A DNA stretch of 64,000 bases from Myxococcales bacterium (GCA_021807105.1 JAKAPL010000001.1:1-64000), one strand, 5' to 3'. Numbered from the stretch's first letter, positions 40,482 to 49,088 are shown. Notes: generated by a model not told the origin, from the sequence alone. Numbers and translations are program-made.

Positions 40482-41660
40482 CTAGGCCGTGCCGACCTCG
40501 CGGGTCTCCCAGCTCCCCGAGTCGAGCGTGAAGAGGGCGAGCGGCGTGCAGAGCAGGTAGGTCACGGGCATCACCACCGCCATCGCCAGGAACCAGAGCG
40601 GGTGGACGCGCAGCGCGGCGGGGTAGCGGCGGACCCCGAACCCGTAGACGGCGCCGAAGAAGGCGAGGATCGTCAGGTTGAACGCCGCCAGGTCCCAGAA
40701 GGTGTCCTGGGTCAGGTTGTAGTAGACGACGAATGGGTACGAGATCAGCATCCCGAAGAGCGAGAGGTAGTGGACGGCGACGAGCGGCGGGAGCTTCCAG
40801 GCGTGGGAGAGGCCGCCGAAGAAGTCGACGAGGTTCGAGCGGCGCCAGCGGAGCTGCTGGGAGAAGTACTTGTCGAGGGTCGGCGGCGCCTGCGTCCAGC
40901 AGACCGCGTCCAGGGTGGTGAACGTCTCCCACCCGGCCTTGATGATCTGGCGCGTCAGGAACCGGTCCTCGCCGTACTTGATCGGCACGCCGAAGATCCG
41001 CCGGTTCTCCAGGACGGGCTCGAGCTGCACGAGCACCTCACGCCGGAAGGCGGAGAGGCAGCCGGAGAGGCACATCACCGAATGGAAGGTCTTCTCCAGA
41101 TTCTTCAGGTATTCGTAGCTGAAGAAGTACTTGATCGCCTGCATCTTCGTGAGCCAGTTCTCGTTTGCGTTGGCGACGTTCACCCTCCCCCCCACGGCGG
41201 CGATCCTCGGGCTCGTGAAGCGGCGGAGCAGCTCGCGGAGCGCGCCCGGGTCGACCTCCACATCGGAGTCCACGGAGACGATGATCTCCGACCGGCTCTC
41301 CCGCACGGCGCGGTTGATCGAGAGCCTCTTGCCGAGGTTCTCCGGGTTGCGCAGGACGCGGAAGTTCCTCCGGCCGCCCCCCGCGGCGAGGGCGTGCGCG
41401 CCGCTCCCGTCCGTCGAGGCGTCGTCGACCATCACGAGCTCGATCTTCTCCTCGGGGTAGTCGAGCGCGAGCAGACTCTCGACGGTCCTCGCGACCCGCG
41501 GCCCTTCGTTGTACATGGGGGTCACGACCGTCACGGTCGGCTCATAGTCGTCGACGGTTCGGTCGAACCCGGCCCCTCGCACCCACCGGAGGTAGGCCCC
41601 CAGGAAGTAGCGGTTCACCCAGACCAGAAACACCAGCAGGTAGACGGGCAACAGCGTCAA
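40482..41660 (-). CDS. processive family 2 glycosyltransferase (polysaccharide synthase)
   Basis: A 392-residue membrane glycosyltransferase of the hyaluronan/chitin/cellulose synthase type. The motifs are VTPMYNEGPRV, VMVDDAS, SVDSDVEVD (DxD), CLSGCLSAFRREV, GEDRFLTRQI and the processivity motif QQLRWRRSN. One helix precedes and four or more follow the catalytic domain. It would polymerise a sugar nucleotide and extrude the chain; the sugar cannot be told. The start is uncertain: TTG at 41660 behind GAGGAG fits the first helix, while the frame stays open through the repeat array upstream. The gene begins a GT2-HlyD-TolC-exported-protein operon. Confidence 0.85.
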   Translation of the reverse strand: MTLLPVYLLVFLVWVNRYFLGAYLRWVRGAGFDRTVDDYEPTVTVVTPMYNEGPRVARTVESLLALDYPEEKIELVMVDDASTDGSGAHALAAGGGRRNFRVLRNPENLGKRLSINRAVRESRSEIIVSVDSDVEVDPGALRELLRRFTSPRIAAVGGRVNVANANENWLTKMQAIKYFFSYEYLKNLEKTFHSVMCLSGCLSAFRREVLVQLEPVLENRRIFGVPIKYGEDRFLTRQIIKAGWETFTTLDAVCWTQAPPTLDKYFSQQLRWRRSNLVDFFGGLSHAWKLPPLVAVHYLSLFGMLISYPFVVYYNLTQDTFWDLAAFNLTILAFFGAVYGFGVRRYPAALRVHPLWFLAMAVVMPVTYLLCTPLALFTLDSGSWETREVGTA

Positions 41661-41885
41661 CGGTTCGGGCTCCTCATGTCTTGCTGGTTCCTCCCCTCCA
41701 TTCGTAACGACGTCCCGTAGTGCCGTCAACAAAACAGCCGCCAAACCGATAGGCGTTTGGCGCGCCGAGGATAGGCAGGGGATGGGCAGAGCGTTCCCGC
41801 CCCCAAGGCCCCGATTCCAAACGCAGGGTCTGTCTGCGGCTTCCTTCGATCGCTGCGGACCTGCGGGCATCGGGAGCGGGTTTTT

Positions 41886-41939
41886 GCAACGACGCAGGGT
41901 GGGTGGTCGAAGAGTGGGTCTGGTCCACTCCCTCCCCCC
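41886..41939 (+). repeat. direct repeat bounding the array, left copy
   Basis: GCAACGACGCAGGGTGGG opens a segment that ends CACTCCCTCCCCCC. A diverged direct copy lies at 42613-42665 (GCAACGACACGCGGGGTG, ending CCACCCTCCCCCC). Each contains a short dyad, here GTGGGTCTGGTCCAC. Confidence 0.55.
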
Positions 41940-41997
41940 GAGGAGCCATCCCATGTTTCTTGAGCCATCCGCTCGATTCCTGGACCCGTTCCGGCCC

Positions 41998-42580
41998 GCC
42001 CTTCCGCCCCTCCGATCGCAGCCTCCGGGCCTCCAATCGCTGCTTCCGGCTCTCCGTCCGCAGCCTCCGAGGCTCCGTCCGCAGCCTCCAAGGCTTCCAT
42101 CGATGCCTCCAAGCCTTCCATCGATGCCTCGAAGCCTTCCATCGATGCCTCGAAGGTCCCGGGCAGATCCTTCCGGTGACCCGATCGCTCCTTCCGGCTG
42201 CCCGATCGCTGCTCTCGGCGACCCGATCGCTGCTTCCGGCGACCCGGCCGCTGCTTCCGGCTCTTCGGCGGGCTCGACGGAAGGCTTCGAGGCATCGACA
42301 GGAGCCTTCGAGGCATCGATGGAAGGCTTCGAGGCATCTTCCGGAGAGTCCGGGAGCACGATCGATCGACCCGGAAGCTGCGATCGGAGCCTTGGAAGCT
42401 GCGGACGGAGACGTGGAAGCTGCGGACGGAGACGTGGAGGCTGCGGACGGTGGCTCGGGAGCTGCGATCGATGGCTTGGAGGCTGCGATGGAAGGCTTGG
42501 AGGCTGCGATGGAAGGCTTGGAGGCTGCGATGGAAGGCTCGGAGGCTGCGGACGGGGCCGCGGAAGCTTTCGATCGGAGA
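41998..42580. repeat. long inverted array of 21-bp-type repeats
   Basis: The left half carries units such as CTTCCATCGATGCCTC (three times near 42090-42150) and CCGTCCGCAGCCTCC. The right half carries their reverse complements GAGGCATCGATGGAAGGC (near 42290-42330), GAAGCTGCGGACGGAGACGT, and a run of GGAGGCTGCGATGGAAGGCTT units (21 bp, about 42475-42540). The two halves are mirror images around about 42230 and could fold into a hairpin of several hundred bases. Period 21 keeps all frames open, which creates spurious peptides such as LEAAMEG repeats. No match to CRISPR layout exists: there are no unique spacers of uniform length. Confidence 0.7.
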
Positions 42581-42612
42581 GCCGGTTCCCGGCCTCGGCG
42601 GTCCTTTGGGGG

Positions 42613-42665
42613 GCAACGACACGCGGGGTGGGGGGCGAAACTTGGGTCAGCTCCACCCTCCCCCC
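42613..42665 (+). repeat. direct repeat bounding the array, right copy
   Basis: This is the partner of the repeat at 41886-41939, lying about 90 bp upstream of the membrane-protein gene at 42752. Its position suggests that the promoter-proximal DNA of that operon was duplicated, with the inverted array caught between the copies. Confidence 0.5.
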
Positions 42666-42751
42666 TTGCCCGCGCCGTCCGGAATCCTGTAGTGTGCGCC
42701 CACTACCGGGGCCGAGGCGCCGTCGCGGCTCCCTTCCGCTTGGAGGGTTAC

Positions 42752-43318
42752 ATGTCGCAGCAGAGCAGCAGGATGTCGTTGGGTGAGGTTCTCCGTTTCT
42801 TGGGCACGTGCTCGCTGGCGGTCGCGGTCGTCTGCGCGACGTTCCCGGCGCAGGCGCGGGCCGACGTCACCACCTCGGAGATGTACGCGCAGGCCTACCC
42901 CCCTCCCCCGTCGTACCCGCCCCCGGGCTACGGGCAGGCGCAGTACGGCGCGCCGCAGTATGGGGCTCCGCAGTACGCCCCCGCCGCGATGCCGAACCCC
43001 GCGGACGTGGCGACCGCCGGCGCCGACGCCTTCGCGGACGTGCAGATGCAGATCAACAGCGTCCTCTGGTTCTTCATCGGCTTCATCCTCTCCTGGGTCG
43101 GCATCATCCTGGGCTACGTGATCACGCCCTCGCCGGACGGCGCCCGAATGATCGGGAAGTCGTCGGCGTACGTGGCCGCCTACACCGAGGCGTACGGCTC
43201 GGCGGGCCGGTCCAGGCAGGGCACGTGGGCTCTGTACGGCGCCATCACGAGCTGCGTGCTCTGGATCGTCTACTGGGTCCTCTGGATCGGCGTCTTTGGC
43301 TACGCGTTCTGGTTCTAA
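42752..43318 (+). CDS. membrane protein with Pro/Tyr/Gln-rich loop
   Basis: A 188-residue protein: an N-terminal hydrophobic segment (LRFLGTCSLAVAVVCATFPA), a PPPPSYPPPGYGQAQYGAPQ repeat region, and two C-terminal membrane helices (SVLWFFIGFILSWVGIILGYVI and LYGAITSCVLWIVYWVLWIGVFGYAF). GGAGGG precedes the ATG at 42752. It opens a five-gene co-directional cluster up to 46254. The function is unknown; the layout resembles small envelope proteins with a low-complexity extracytoplasmic loop. Confidence 0.7.
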   Translation: MSQQSSRMSLGEVLRFLGTCSLAVAVVCATFPAQARADVTTSEMYAQAYPPPPSYPPPGYGQAQYGAPQYGAPQYAPAAMPNPADVATAGADAFADVQMQINSVLWFFIGFILSWVGIILGYVITPSPDGARMIGKSSAYVAAYTEAYGSAGRSRQGTWALYGAITSCVLWIVYWVLWIGVFGYAFWF

Positions 43319-43334
43319 GCGAGCCTAGCGCTGC

Positions 43335-44105
43335 ATGAGGTCGTTTCGGGTCGTGCCGGCGGTCGTCGCCCTGCTCCTCCTCCCAGGAGCGGCGGCGGCG
43401 GCCGCCGGTACCGATCCGAGCGGCCAGCCGCTTCCCAAGATACCGATCGAGCAGAAGGGCTCGCCGTTCCAGGCGGGCTTTCGTTTGAGCATCGAGGAGG
43501 GGGGGCGGGTCGAGTCCTCGGCGGGGGCGGTCTTCGTTCGCCACGACGGGATCCTCTGCGTCTCGGTCGACGCGCCCATCCATCAGCGGCTCGCCTTCGG
43601 CCGGCAGCAGCTCACCATCTACTACCCCGACGAGAAGACGGTGCTCGTCGCCAAGCCGGGGCCGGGGAAGCTCCCGGTGATGATCGACGCCCTCCTCCTC
43701 GCGTTCATCGATCCCTCCGGGTTGCTCACCAAGAACGCCACGGTGCTGTCGCAGACCGAGGATCCGGCGGCCCATACCCTCACCACGATCTGGGTCGTGT
43801 CGGACCCGTCGGGGAAGAACCAGGCCCGGATGAAGCTCGTCGAGGCGAGGGATGGAACGCGATCCATCGAGGTCCTCTCCAAGGAAGGCGTCCTGCTCAA
43901 CCGTTACGAGTTCGATGGCCGGGTGGCCCTGGGGACGGCCCATATCCCCACCCGGATCACCGTGACGTACAAGCGGACCGGCAAGCCGGATCGCGTGGAT
44001 CGTTGGACGCTCGACCGGGTCGCCGCCGAGAACGACGGGAGCGGCGCGGCGCAGAGCTGCGTCGCGGTGCCCGCCGGCCTCCACGCCCGCGAGATCACCC
44101 TGTGA
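43335..44105 (+). CDS. LolA-like exported protein
   Basis: A 256-residue protein with a signal peptide (VVPAVVALLLLPGAAAAAAG) and a LolA/LolB-like half-barrel pattern: PFQAGFRLSIEEGGRVESSAGAVFVRHDGILCVSV, LTIYYPDEKTVLV, and TTIWVVSDPSGKNQARMKLVEARDG. Such proteins carry lipids or lipoproteins through the periplasm. Similarity is by pattern only. It overlaps the YidD-like gene by 4 bp (GTGA) and starts 16 bp after the previous stop. Confidence 0.65.
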   Translation: MRSFRVVPAVVALLLLPGAAAAAAGTDPSGQPLPKIPIEQKGSPFQAGFRLSIEEGGRVESSAGAVFVRHDGILCVSVDAPIHQRLAFGRQQLTIYYPDEKTVLVAKPGPGKLPVMIDALLLAFIDPSGLLTKNATVLSQTEDPAAHTLTTIWVVSDPSGKNQARMKLVEARDGTRSIEVLSKEGVLLNRYEFDGRVALGTAHIPTRITVTYKRTGKPDRVDRWTLDRVAAENDGSGAAQSCVAVPAGLHAREITL

Positions 44106-44533
44106 CCGCGCTCGTCCTGGCCGCCCTGCTGGGTGGAGCGGCGCCGTCGGCTCCCGCGCCGCTCGCCGACGCGCGCCAGGCGGCCGAGTGGCTCTTGTCC
44201 GAAGCCCCTGCCCTGCCGGAGCCCCAGGCGGAGCCCGCCGCCGGAGCGCGAGAATGGGATGGTTCTCTCGCCGCCGGGATCGGCCACGTCCTCTTCGGCG
44301 GCTACCGGGTCCTCCTGTCGTCGCAGGACAGCATCTCGTGCAGCTTCACGCCGTCCTGCTCCCACTTCGCGGAAGGGGCGATCGACCAGCACGGCTTCAT
44401 CGAAGGGATCCTCGCGACCTTCGACCGGTTCGAGCGAGAGAACGTGGCCGCGGCGCTTTACTACCCGCCCGACGTCGCCACGATGCGCCTCTCCGATCCG
44501 CCGAACGGCTACTGCCTGGGCTGTGCGCGGTGA
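44102..44533 (+). CDS. YidD-like protein with N-terminal signal segment
   Basis: A 143-residue protein whose C-terminal half holds the YidD signature: GYRVLLSSQDSISCSFTPSCSHFAEGAI followed by HGFIEG. YidD assists YidC in inner-membrane protein insertion and is normally about 70-90 residues, cytoplasmic and linked to rnpA/yidC. Here it has a hydrophobic N-terminus (TALVLAALLGGAAPSAPAP), a spacer of about 30 residues, and lies among exported proteins, so it is probably periplasmic or anchored. It starts at GTG in the upstream stop and ends in the next GTG start. Confidence 0.8.
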   Translation: MTALVLAALLGGAAPSAPAPLADARQAAEWLLSEAPALPEPQAEPAAGAREWDGSLAAGIGHVLFGGYRVLLSSQDSISCSFTPSCSHFAEGAIDQHGFIEGILATFDRFERENVAAALYYPPDVATMRLSDPPNGYCLGCAR

Positions 44534-45420
44534 CGCCGCTCGCGGGCCTCGCCCTCCTCCTCGCCGCGGCGGCGCCGGTCGCCCCCGCGGCGCCGGTCGC
44601 CCCCGCGGAGCCGGTCGCCCCCGCGGAGCCGGCCGCTCCGCCGGGGCCCCGACCCGCCGGCGTGTTCGACTTCGCCGAACGCCTGCGCGGCCTCGGCCGG
44701 TTCGACGCCTGCGCGGTCGAGGCGCTGCGCGCGGGATACGCCCATCCGGTCGAGCAGGAGGCGGCGACCGAGCTGGCCGCGCTCTGCCTCGACCTCGCCC
44801 ACCGCTGGCGCGACGCGCACCGGCTCGTGGCGGCGGCAGCGCCTACTCCAGGGACGCGCTGGCGGCTGTGCTACACCGAGGTCTTCCTCGCCACGCCACC
44901 CTCGCCGCTCTGCTCCGGAGACCTCCGCGTCGAACCCGACCGCTGGCTGCGGCTCGCGGCGTACACGCCGATCATGCGCTCCATCGTCGAGAAGCGATGG
45001 GAGACCGCGGCCGGGGACCTCGCCCGGCTGCCGCCCGTGCCCTCCGACACCCTCGATGGCTGGGCGGCGGAGGACCGCGGCTTCGTCCAACGGCACGACC
45101 ACCTCCCCTACCGCTCCCCGTGGCTCGCGGCGGCGCTCTCCGCGGTCGTCCCGGGCGCGGGGCGGGCCTACGTGGGCCGCTGGGGGGACGCAGCCTTCAG
45201 CCTCGTGCTGGTCGGTCTGCCGGCCGGCTTCGGCGCCTGGGACTTCGCGCGCCAGGGCGTCTCGTCGGTGGGGGGCTGGATCCTCGCCTCCGTGGCCGGC
45301 CTCTTTTACCTGGGCGATCTGTACGGCTCGGCGGTGGGCGCGATCCGCTTCGACGAGCAGCAGGAGGACGATCTCTCGCGGCAGATCCTGAAGGCTTACG
45401 AGGGGCGGGCGGCGCCGTAG
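44530..45420 (+). CDS. exported/membrane protein of YidD-like operon (296 aa)
   Basis: A 296-residue protein: a signal segment (LAGLALLLAAAAPVAPAAP) with Val-Ala-Pro repeats, a helical TPR-like middle (FDFAERLRGLGRFDACAVEALRAGY, ATELAALCLDLAHRWRDA), and a C-terminal membrane region (SPWLAAALSAVVPGAGRAYVGRW, then two helices). The phrase SAVVPGAGRAYVGRWGDA recurs as SAIVPGLGQATAGEPLDG in the next gene, so the two share a TM2-like membrane module. It is coupled by GTGA to the YidD-like gene. Confidence 0.7.
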   Translation: MTPLAGLALLLAAAAPVAPAAPVAPAEPVAPAEPAAPPGPRPAGVFDFAERLRGLGRFDACAVEALRAGYAHPVEQEAATELAALCLDLAHRWRDAHRLVAAAAPTPGTRWRLCYTEVFLATPPSPLCSGDLRVEPDRWLRLAAYTPIMRSIVEKRWETAAGDLARLPPVPSDTLDGWAAEDRGFVQRHDHLPYRSPWLAAALSAVVPGAGRAYVGRWGDAAFSLVLVGLPAGFGAWDFARQGVSSVGGWILASVAGLFYLGDLYGSAVGAIRFDEQQEDDLSRQILKAYEGRAAP

Positions 45421-45423
45421 ACC

Positions 45424-46254
45424 ATGGGACCCGTGCTGCTTGCCCTGCTTTGCGCGGCCGTCGCGCCGGCCCCTCCGGACCCCGACGGGCCGGGCTTCGT
45501 CGAGGTCCTGGAGCGGGCCGGCCTCTACCGCGAGGCGCGAGCCGAGCTCTCCCGCCAGGAGCAGCTCCGGGGAGACGCCTCGGCCTTCGAGCCGGCCGCT
45601 CTCTTCGAGCTGGGGATCGAGCTGGCCCGGGCAGGCGATCTCCCGCAGGCCATCCAGACGATCGAGGAGGGCGCGGCGCTGGAGAAGCGGGATCGGATCG
45701 CGGACGAGTGGCACCTGACGCTGGGGACGCTCCGACTCAAGCTCGGCGATTACCCGGTCGCGGAGGGCTATTTCTCCCGGGTCTTCGCCTTCAGCGACGA
45801 CCCCTCGTTGCGGCTGCGGGCCGAGCGGCTCGCCTGCGTCGGCCACCTCTGGGCCCTCGACCCCACGCCGGCCCGGAGCTGCACGCTCGCGCTCCTCGGC
45901 CGGAGCCCTCCCGTCGAGCAACGATTGAGCTCGGTCGAGTCGGAGGGGAGCTGGCGCGGTTATGTCGGCGGCATCCTGTCCGCGATCGTCCCCGGTCTCG
46001 GCCAGGCCACCGCGGGCGAGCCGCTGGACGGACTGATCGCTCTCGGGGTCAACGGGGGCGCGGCCGCCGGCGCGGTGGCCATGGCCCTCTCGGGCGACCT
46101 GCTCGACGCGGTCGTGCTCGTCGCCGGGGTCGCGGCCCGCTATTACGTGGGCAACATCGAGCACGGTTCGGCCGACTGGGACGCCGTCGCCTCCCGGCGG
46201 CGAAGGAGAGACGCCGACGCGCTGATCCGCGAGATTGCCGCTCTGAGCCTGTGA
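45424..46254 (+). CDS. exported TPR/membrane protein of YidD-like operon (276 aa)
   Basis: A 276-residue protein: a signal segment (VLLALLCAAVAPAP), TPR-like helices (VLERAGLYREARAELSRQEQL, LFELGIELARAGDLPQAIQTIEEGAALEK, LTLGTLRLKLGDYPVAEGYFSRVF) and a C-terminal membrane module like that of the preceding gene. The ATG follows the upstream stop by 3 bp. The TGA stop lies within the left end of repeat R3 copy 1. It may act in assembly or counting of envelope components with the YidD-like protein. Confidence 0.7.
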   Translation: MGPVLLALLCAAVAPAPPDPDGPGFVEVLERAGLYREARAELSRQEQLRGDASAFEPAALFELGIELARAGDLPQAIQTIEEGAALEKRDRIADEWHLTLGTLRLKLGDYPVAEGYFSRVFAFSDDPSLRLRAERLACVGHLWALDPTPARSCTLALLGRSPPVEQRLSSVESEGSWRGYVGGILSAIVPGLGQATAGEPLDGLIALGVNGGAAAGAVAMALSGDLLDAVVLVAGVAARYYVGNIEHGSADWDAVASRRRRRDADALIREIAALSL

Positions 46255-46403
46255 ATCAACCCCCTCCCGTCGCCAGGCCGCCGATCCGGTCCCATCTGCT
46301 TCGTTGCGTCAACTGCGGCATACTCCAGTGAGTATGCCTCGTTGCCGCGCCTCGCATCTGGGACCGCCTCGACGGCCTGGCTCGGTCCGGGGATTAATTC
46401 ACA
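46250..46403. mobile_element. R3 inverted-repeat element, copy 1
   Basis: A 154-bp element with ends TGTGAATCAACCCCC and, from the right, TGTGAATTAATCCCC. It has an internal palindrome GGCATACTC/GAGTATGCC around CAGT. The TGTGA at the left end provides the stop codon of the preceding gene. A second copy is at 52233-52408. No target duplication could be fixed. Confidence 0.7.
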
Positions 46404-46435
46404 ACTTCTCTCCCCGCCTCCTAACCCGCCCGCGG

Positions 46436-47743
46436 TCAGCCCTCGGTCAGGGTCTTCACCGCGGACCGAAAGACGTAGATCCGCGCCGTGTTGGTCTGGC
46501 GGTCGCCGGGCACCAGGAAGAACCCGGATTCCATCGGCTCGCCCTCGGGACGATAGCCCCAGAGCTGGCGGCCATCCTCGAAGGTCACCGCGACCCGGCG
46601 GCCCTCCGGAGGAGGCGGGAGCTGCCCCGCCGCGAGCAGGAAGAAGATCGCGCGAACCTCGTCGGCGCGGATCCTCTCTGGCGCTCCCCCCGCCAGGGGA
46701 AAGAGATCGAGATGCGCATCCTCGAGGTCGGGATCGTGGAGCAGGCCGTGCTTCAGCGCGCCGTCCTGCAGCTGCAAGGCGACCTCGTGGCGGCCGTCCA
46801 CGACCGTCGGCGACCGCAACGCCCCGCCGAACAGCGCCGCGCGGGCGTCTGCCACGGGCAGCAACGGCTGGGCGACGGATTCGACACCGAAGGGCAGCGG
46901 GGTGGGCGGGGCCGGTGCCCACCCTGGAGGCCTGGTCTGGTCGGCCAACTCGGTCAGCGGGATCGCGTCGCCTTCTTCCGGGGGCGGAGAGCCCAGATCG
47001 GGAGGAGCCGGCGCGAGGAAGGGCGCGAGCCCCGGCTCGCCCGGAGGAGCAGCGCCCGGCTCCGGGACGAGCGGCTCACCGGGGAGCGGCAGAAAGAGCG
47101 GCTCCCCGGGGACCGGCGGCGCGAGCGGTCCGCCGGGGACGAAGAACGGCATCGTGTTCCTCGCCAAGACGGGGGACGGGGACTCGCCGGTCGGACTCGG
47201 GGGAGGCGCCAGCGGCACCGGTTGTTCGATGGCCGGCGCGGCGCCGGGCGACCCGCCGGCCGGGGCGGCCCGAACGAGCGGCAGGGGCACCGGCTGCTCC
47301 ATCGCCGGCTGGGGCGCAGGCCGATCGAGCTGGAGGACGGATTGTACCGGCGGCGCGGGCTGGCCAAGGAGCAGGATGGGCTGCGGGGGCGACGCCGGAT
47401 CTTCGAGCCGGAGGATGGGTCGCGCGGGGAGCGAATCGACCGGCGAATCGAGTCGCAGGACCGGCTCCGGGACCGGAACCAGCACGAGCGGCTCCGCCTC
47501 TTCCCCCGGCCGCGCGGCGAGCGGAGCGACCGACAAAGGAAGGGGGGCCGGCGGTCCGGGTTCGACCCGATCGCCCCCCGCCGGCAACGGCGCGAGCAGG
47601 GGGGCGTGCTTGCCGAGCACCTGGCGAAGCTCCTCCCACCGCGGCCACTCCCCGGCCTGTAGGCTGCCGCCCGAGCGTCGCTCCTCGAGGAGGCGAAACT
47701 CCCGAAGAGCCGCCAGTAGGTCCCATTCACGGTTCGCGTCCAT
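46436..47743 (-). CDS. proline-rich protein with conserved terminal domains
   Basis: A 435-residue protein. The N-terminal 45 residues (REWDLLAALREFRLLEERR, then WPRWEELRQVLG) resemble the start of myxobacterial PilZ-associated proteins. Residues 50-300 are a Pro/Leu-rich low-complexity linker with PVPLPLV-type repeats. The C-terminal 140 residues form a compact domain (DGRHEVALQLQDGALKHGLL, IRADEVRAIFFLL, RRVAVTFEDGRQLWGYRPEG, ARIYVFRSAVKTL). The repeated fold suggests two small beta domains. The start is set at ATG 47743, since the ten codons upstream are not conserved-looking. Function unknown. Confidence 0.65.
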   Translation of the reverse strand: MDANREWDLLAALREFRLLEERRSGGSLQAGEWPRWEELRQVLGKHAPLLAPLPAGGDRVEPGPPAPLPLSVAPLAARPGEEAEPLVLVPVPEPVLRLDSPVDSLPARPILRLEDPASPPQPILLLGQPAPPVQSVLQLDRPAPQPAMEQPVPLPLVRAAPAGGSPGAAPAIEQPVPLAPPPSPTGESPSPVLARNTMPFFVPGGPLAPPVPGEPLFLPLPGEPLVPEPGAAPPGEPGLAPFLAPAPPDLGSPPPEEGDAIPLTELADQTRPPGWAPAPPTPLPFGVESVAQPLLPVADARAALFGGALRSPTVVDGRHEVALQLQDGALKHGLLHDPDLEDAHLDLFPLAGGAPERIRADEVRAIFFLLAAGQLPPPPEGRRVAVTFEDGRQLWGYRPEGEPMESGFFLVPGDRQTNTARIYVFRSAVKTLTEG

Positions 47744-48194
47744 GGCCCGGTCCAGGAACCTGAACGAGTACACCAGTCGGCGTCCCGACTCAAACCCCGC
47801 TCGCCAGGGCCTCGGTCAAAGTCGCGGCGCGCAAACCTTGGCTCGCTGCACGACTTGGCCGGGACCCTGCCCCGCTCTCCCGCCCGGGGTTCGGGGCCGG
47901 CCATCCTCCCCCGTCTACCCAACCGAGCCTCGCCGGCGGTGAGGCTGAGGGCCTATCTCGTCGCCGAGGGAGAAAACGCCGATCGCCGACCCAATCACCC
48001 CCCGCGACCCACGCCGGGTCGGGGACCTCGCACTCGGGATCCTGGGGACGGCGGTCCTGCTGTTCTCTCTCTGGGTCGTCCGCGGATTCCTCCTCGCGAT
48101 CACCACCGCCTGCCTGTTCGCCTCGCTGCCGATCCGCCGTCCCCGACCAGGCCGCCGATTTCGGCGTCTGCGCGCGCTCGGCGCGACGCTCGGC

Positions 48195-49088
48195 GTGCTC
48201 CTGCTCTTCATCTTGCCGGTCGGCCTCCTCGGCTGGCTCCTCGCCATCGAAATCGGCAGGGCGATCGACCTGCTGCGCGACGCCCTGGGGCCCGCCGGCC
48301 TCTCCGGCCTCCTCCACGGACGGTTGCCCGCGCCCCTGGCGGGGGTTCTCGCGCAGGTGGGAGCCGTCCTCCCGGTCGATGTCGGGAGCCTGCACCATCA
48401 ACTCGGCGAGCTCGCGCGCCTGCTCGCCCCGACGGTCGGAGGGCTCCTCGCCTTCTCGGGAACGACGGCCCTCGACCTGCTCGTCCTGTCGATCGCCCTC
48501 TTCTACCTCCTCCTCGATGGCGATCGGCTGGGCTCCTGGCTCCTGGACGTCCTGCCGCTCCCCGGGCATTACAGCCGCGAGCTGTTCCGGGAGCTGCGCG
48601 ACGTGACGTACGGGATGATCGTGGGCACCATCCTGACCGGCGTCTTGGTCGGCGTCGCCGCCGCGTTCGGCTACCTCCTCTCCGGCGTCGCGAACCCCGC
48701 CGTCTGGGGCGTCCTGACCGGCCTGCTCACGGTCGCGCCGGCCGTGGGCAGCTCGATCGTCTGGGCCCCGATCGCCGTCGTCCTCGCCCTGGAAGGCCAC
48801 TTCGTCCGAGGCTTGTTGCTCACCGCCTACTGCCTGCTCGTCGTGGTCCTCGGCATCGACGATCTCCTGCGGCCGCGACTCGTGGGTCCGCGCATGACGC
48901 TCCATCCGTTCTTGACGTTCATCGGGATCTTCGGCGGGGTCGCGACCCTGGGCATCTCGGGCCTCCTGATCGGCCCGCTGGCGCTGGCGCTCGCCGTCGC
49001 GGTCCTGCGCCTCTACCGGCGCGACTTCACCCCGGCGGGATCAGGAGAACCAGCGCGGCCCCTCGAGCAACAACGCCACCGCGAATAA
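48195..49088 (+). CDS. AI-2E/PerM family transporter (start uncertain)
   Basis: A membrane protein of the PF01594 family (AI-2E/PerM), which includes AI-2 exporters and Na+/H+ antiporters. Helices alternate through LLLFILPVGLLGWLLA, ALDLLVLSIALFYLLLDGDRLGSW, TYGMIVGTILTGVLVGVAAAFGYLLSG and FLTFIGIFGGVATLGISGLLIGPLALALAVAVL. The GTG at 48195 gives 297 residues and loses the first helix. In the same frame family-like sequence (LALGILGTAVLLFSLWVVRG) runs back to an in-frame TGA at 47946 with no ATG, GTG or TTG; an ATC at 47982 lies 9 bp behind AGGGAG. The 3' end overlaps the convergent TPR gene by 48 bp. Confidence 0.8.
   Translation: MLLLFILPVGLLGWLLAIEIGRAIDLLRDALGPAGLSGLLHGRLPAPLAGVLAQVGAVLPVDVGSLHHQLGELARLLAPTVGGLLAFSGTTALDLLVLSIALFYLLLDGDRLGSWLLDVLPLPGHYSRELFRELRDVTYGMIVGTILTGVLVGVAAAFGYLLSGVANPAVWGVLTGLLTVAPAVGSSIVWAPIAVVLALEGHFVRGLLLTAYCLLVVVLGIDDLLRPRLVGPRMTLHPFLTFIGIFGGVATLGISGLLIGPLALALAVAVLRLYRRDFTPAGSGEPARPLEQQRHRE

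Larger units (their letters stand above)
41661..42751. other. 1.1-kb non-coding region with repeat array
   Basis: No protein family can be seen between the divergent GT2 and membrane-protein genes, although several frames on both strands are open because 21-bp repeats lack stops. The region contains two direct repeats of about 53 bp enclosing a long inverted array, each annotated separately. It is probably the shared upstream region of two divergent envelope operons. Confidence 0.6.

Noticed and set aside
41661-42656. N-terminal extension of the glycosyltransferase, or separate repeat proteins, through the 21-bp array
   Set aside because: Frames on both strands are open simply because the 21-bp units lack stops; residues are low-complexity and differ in every frame, with no start signal.
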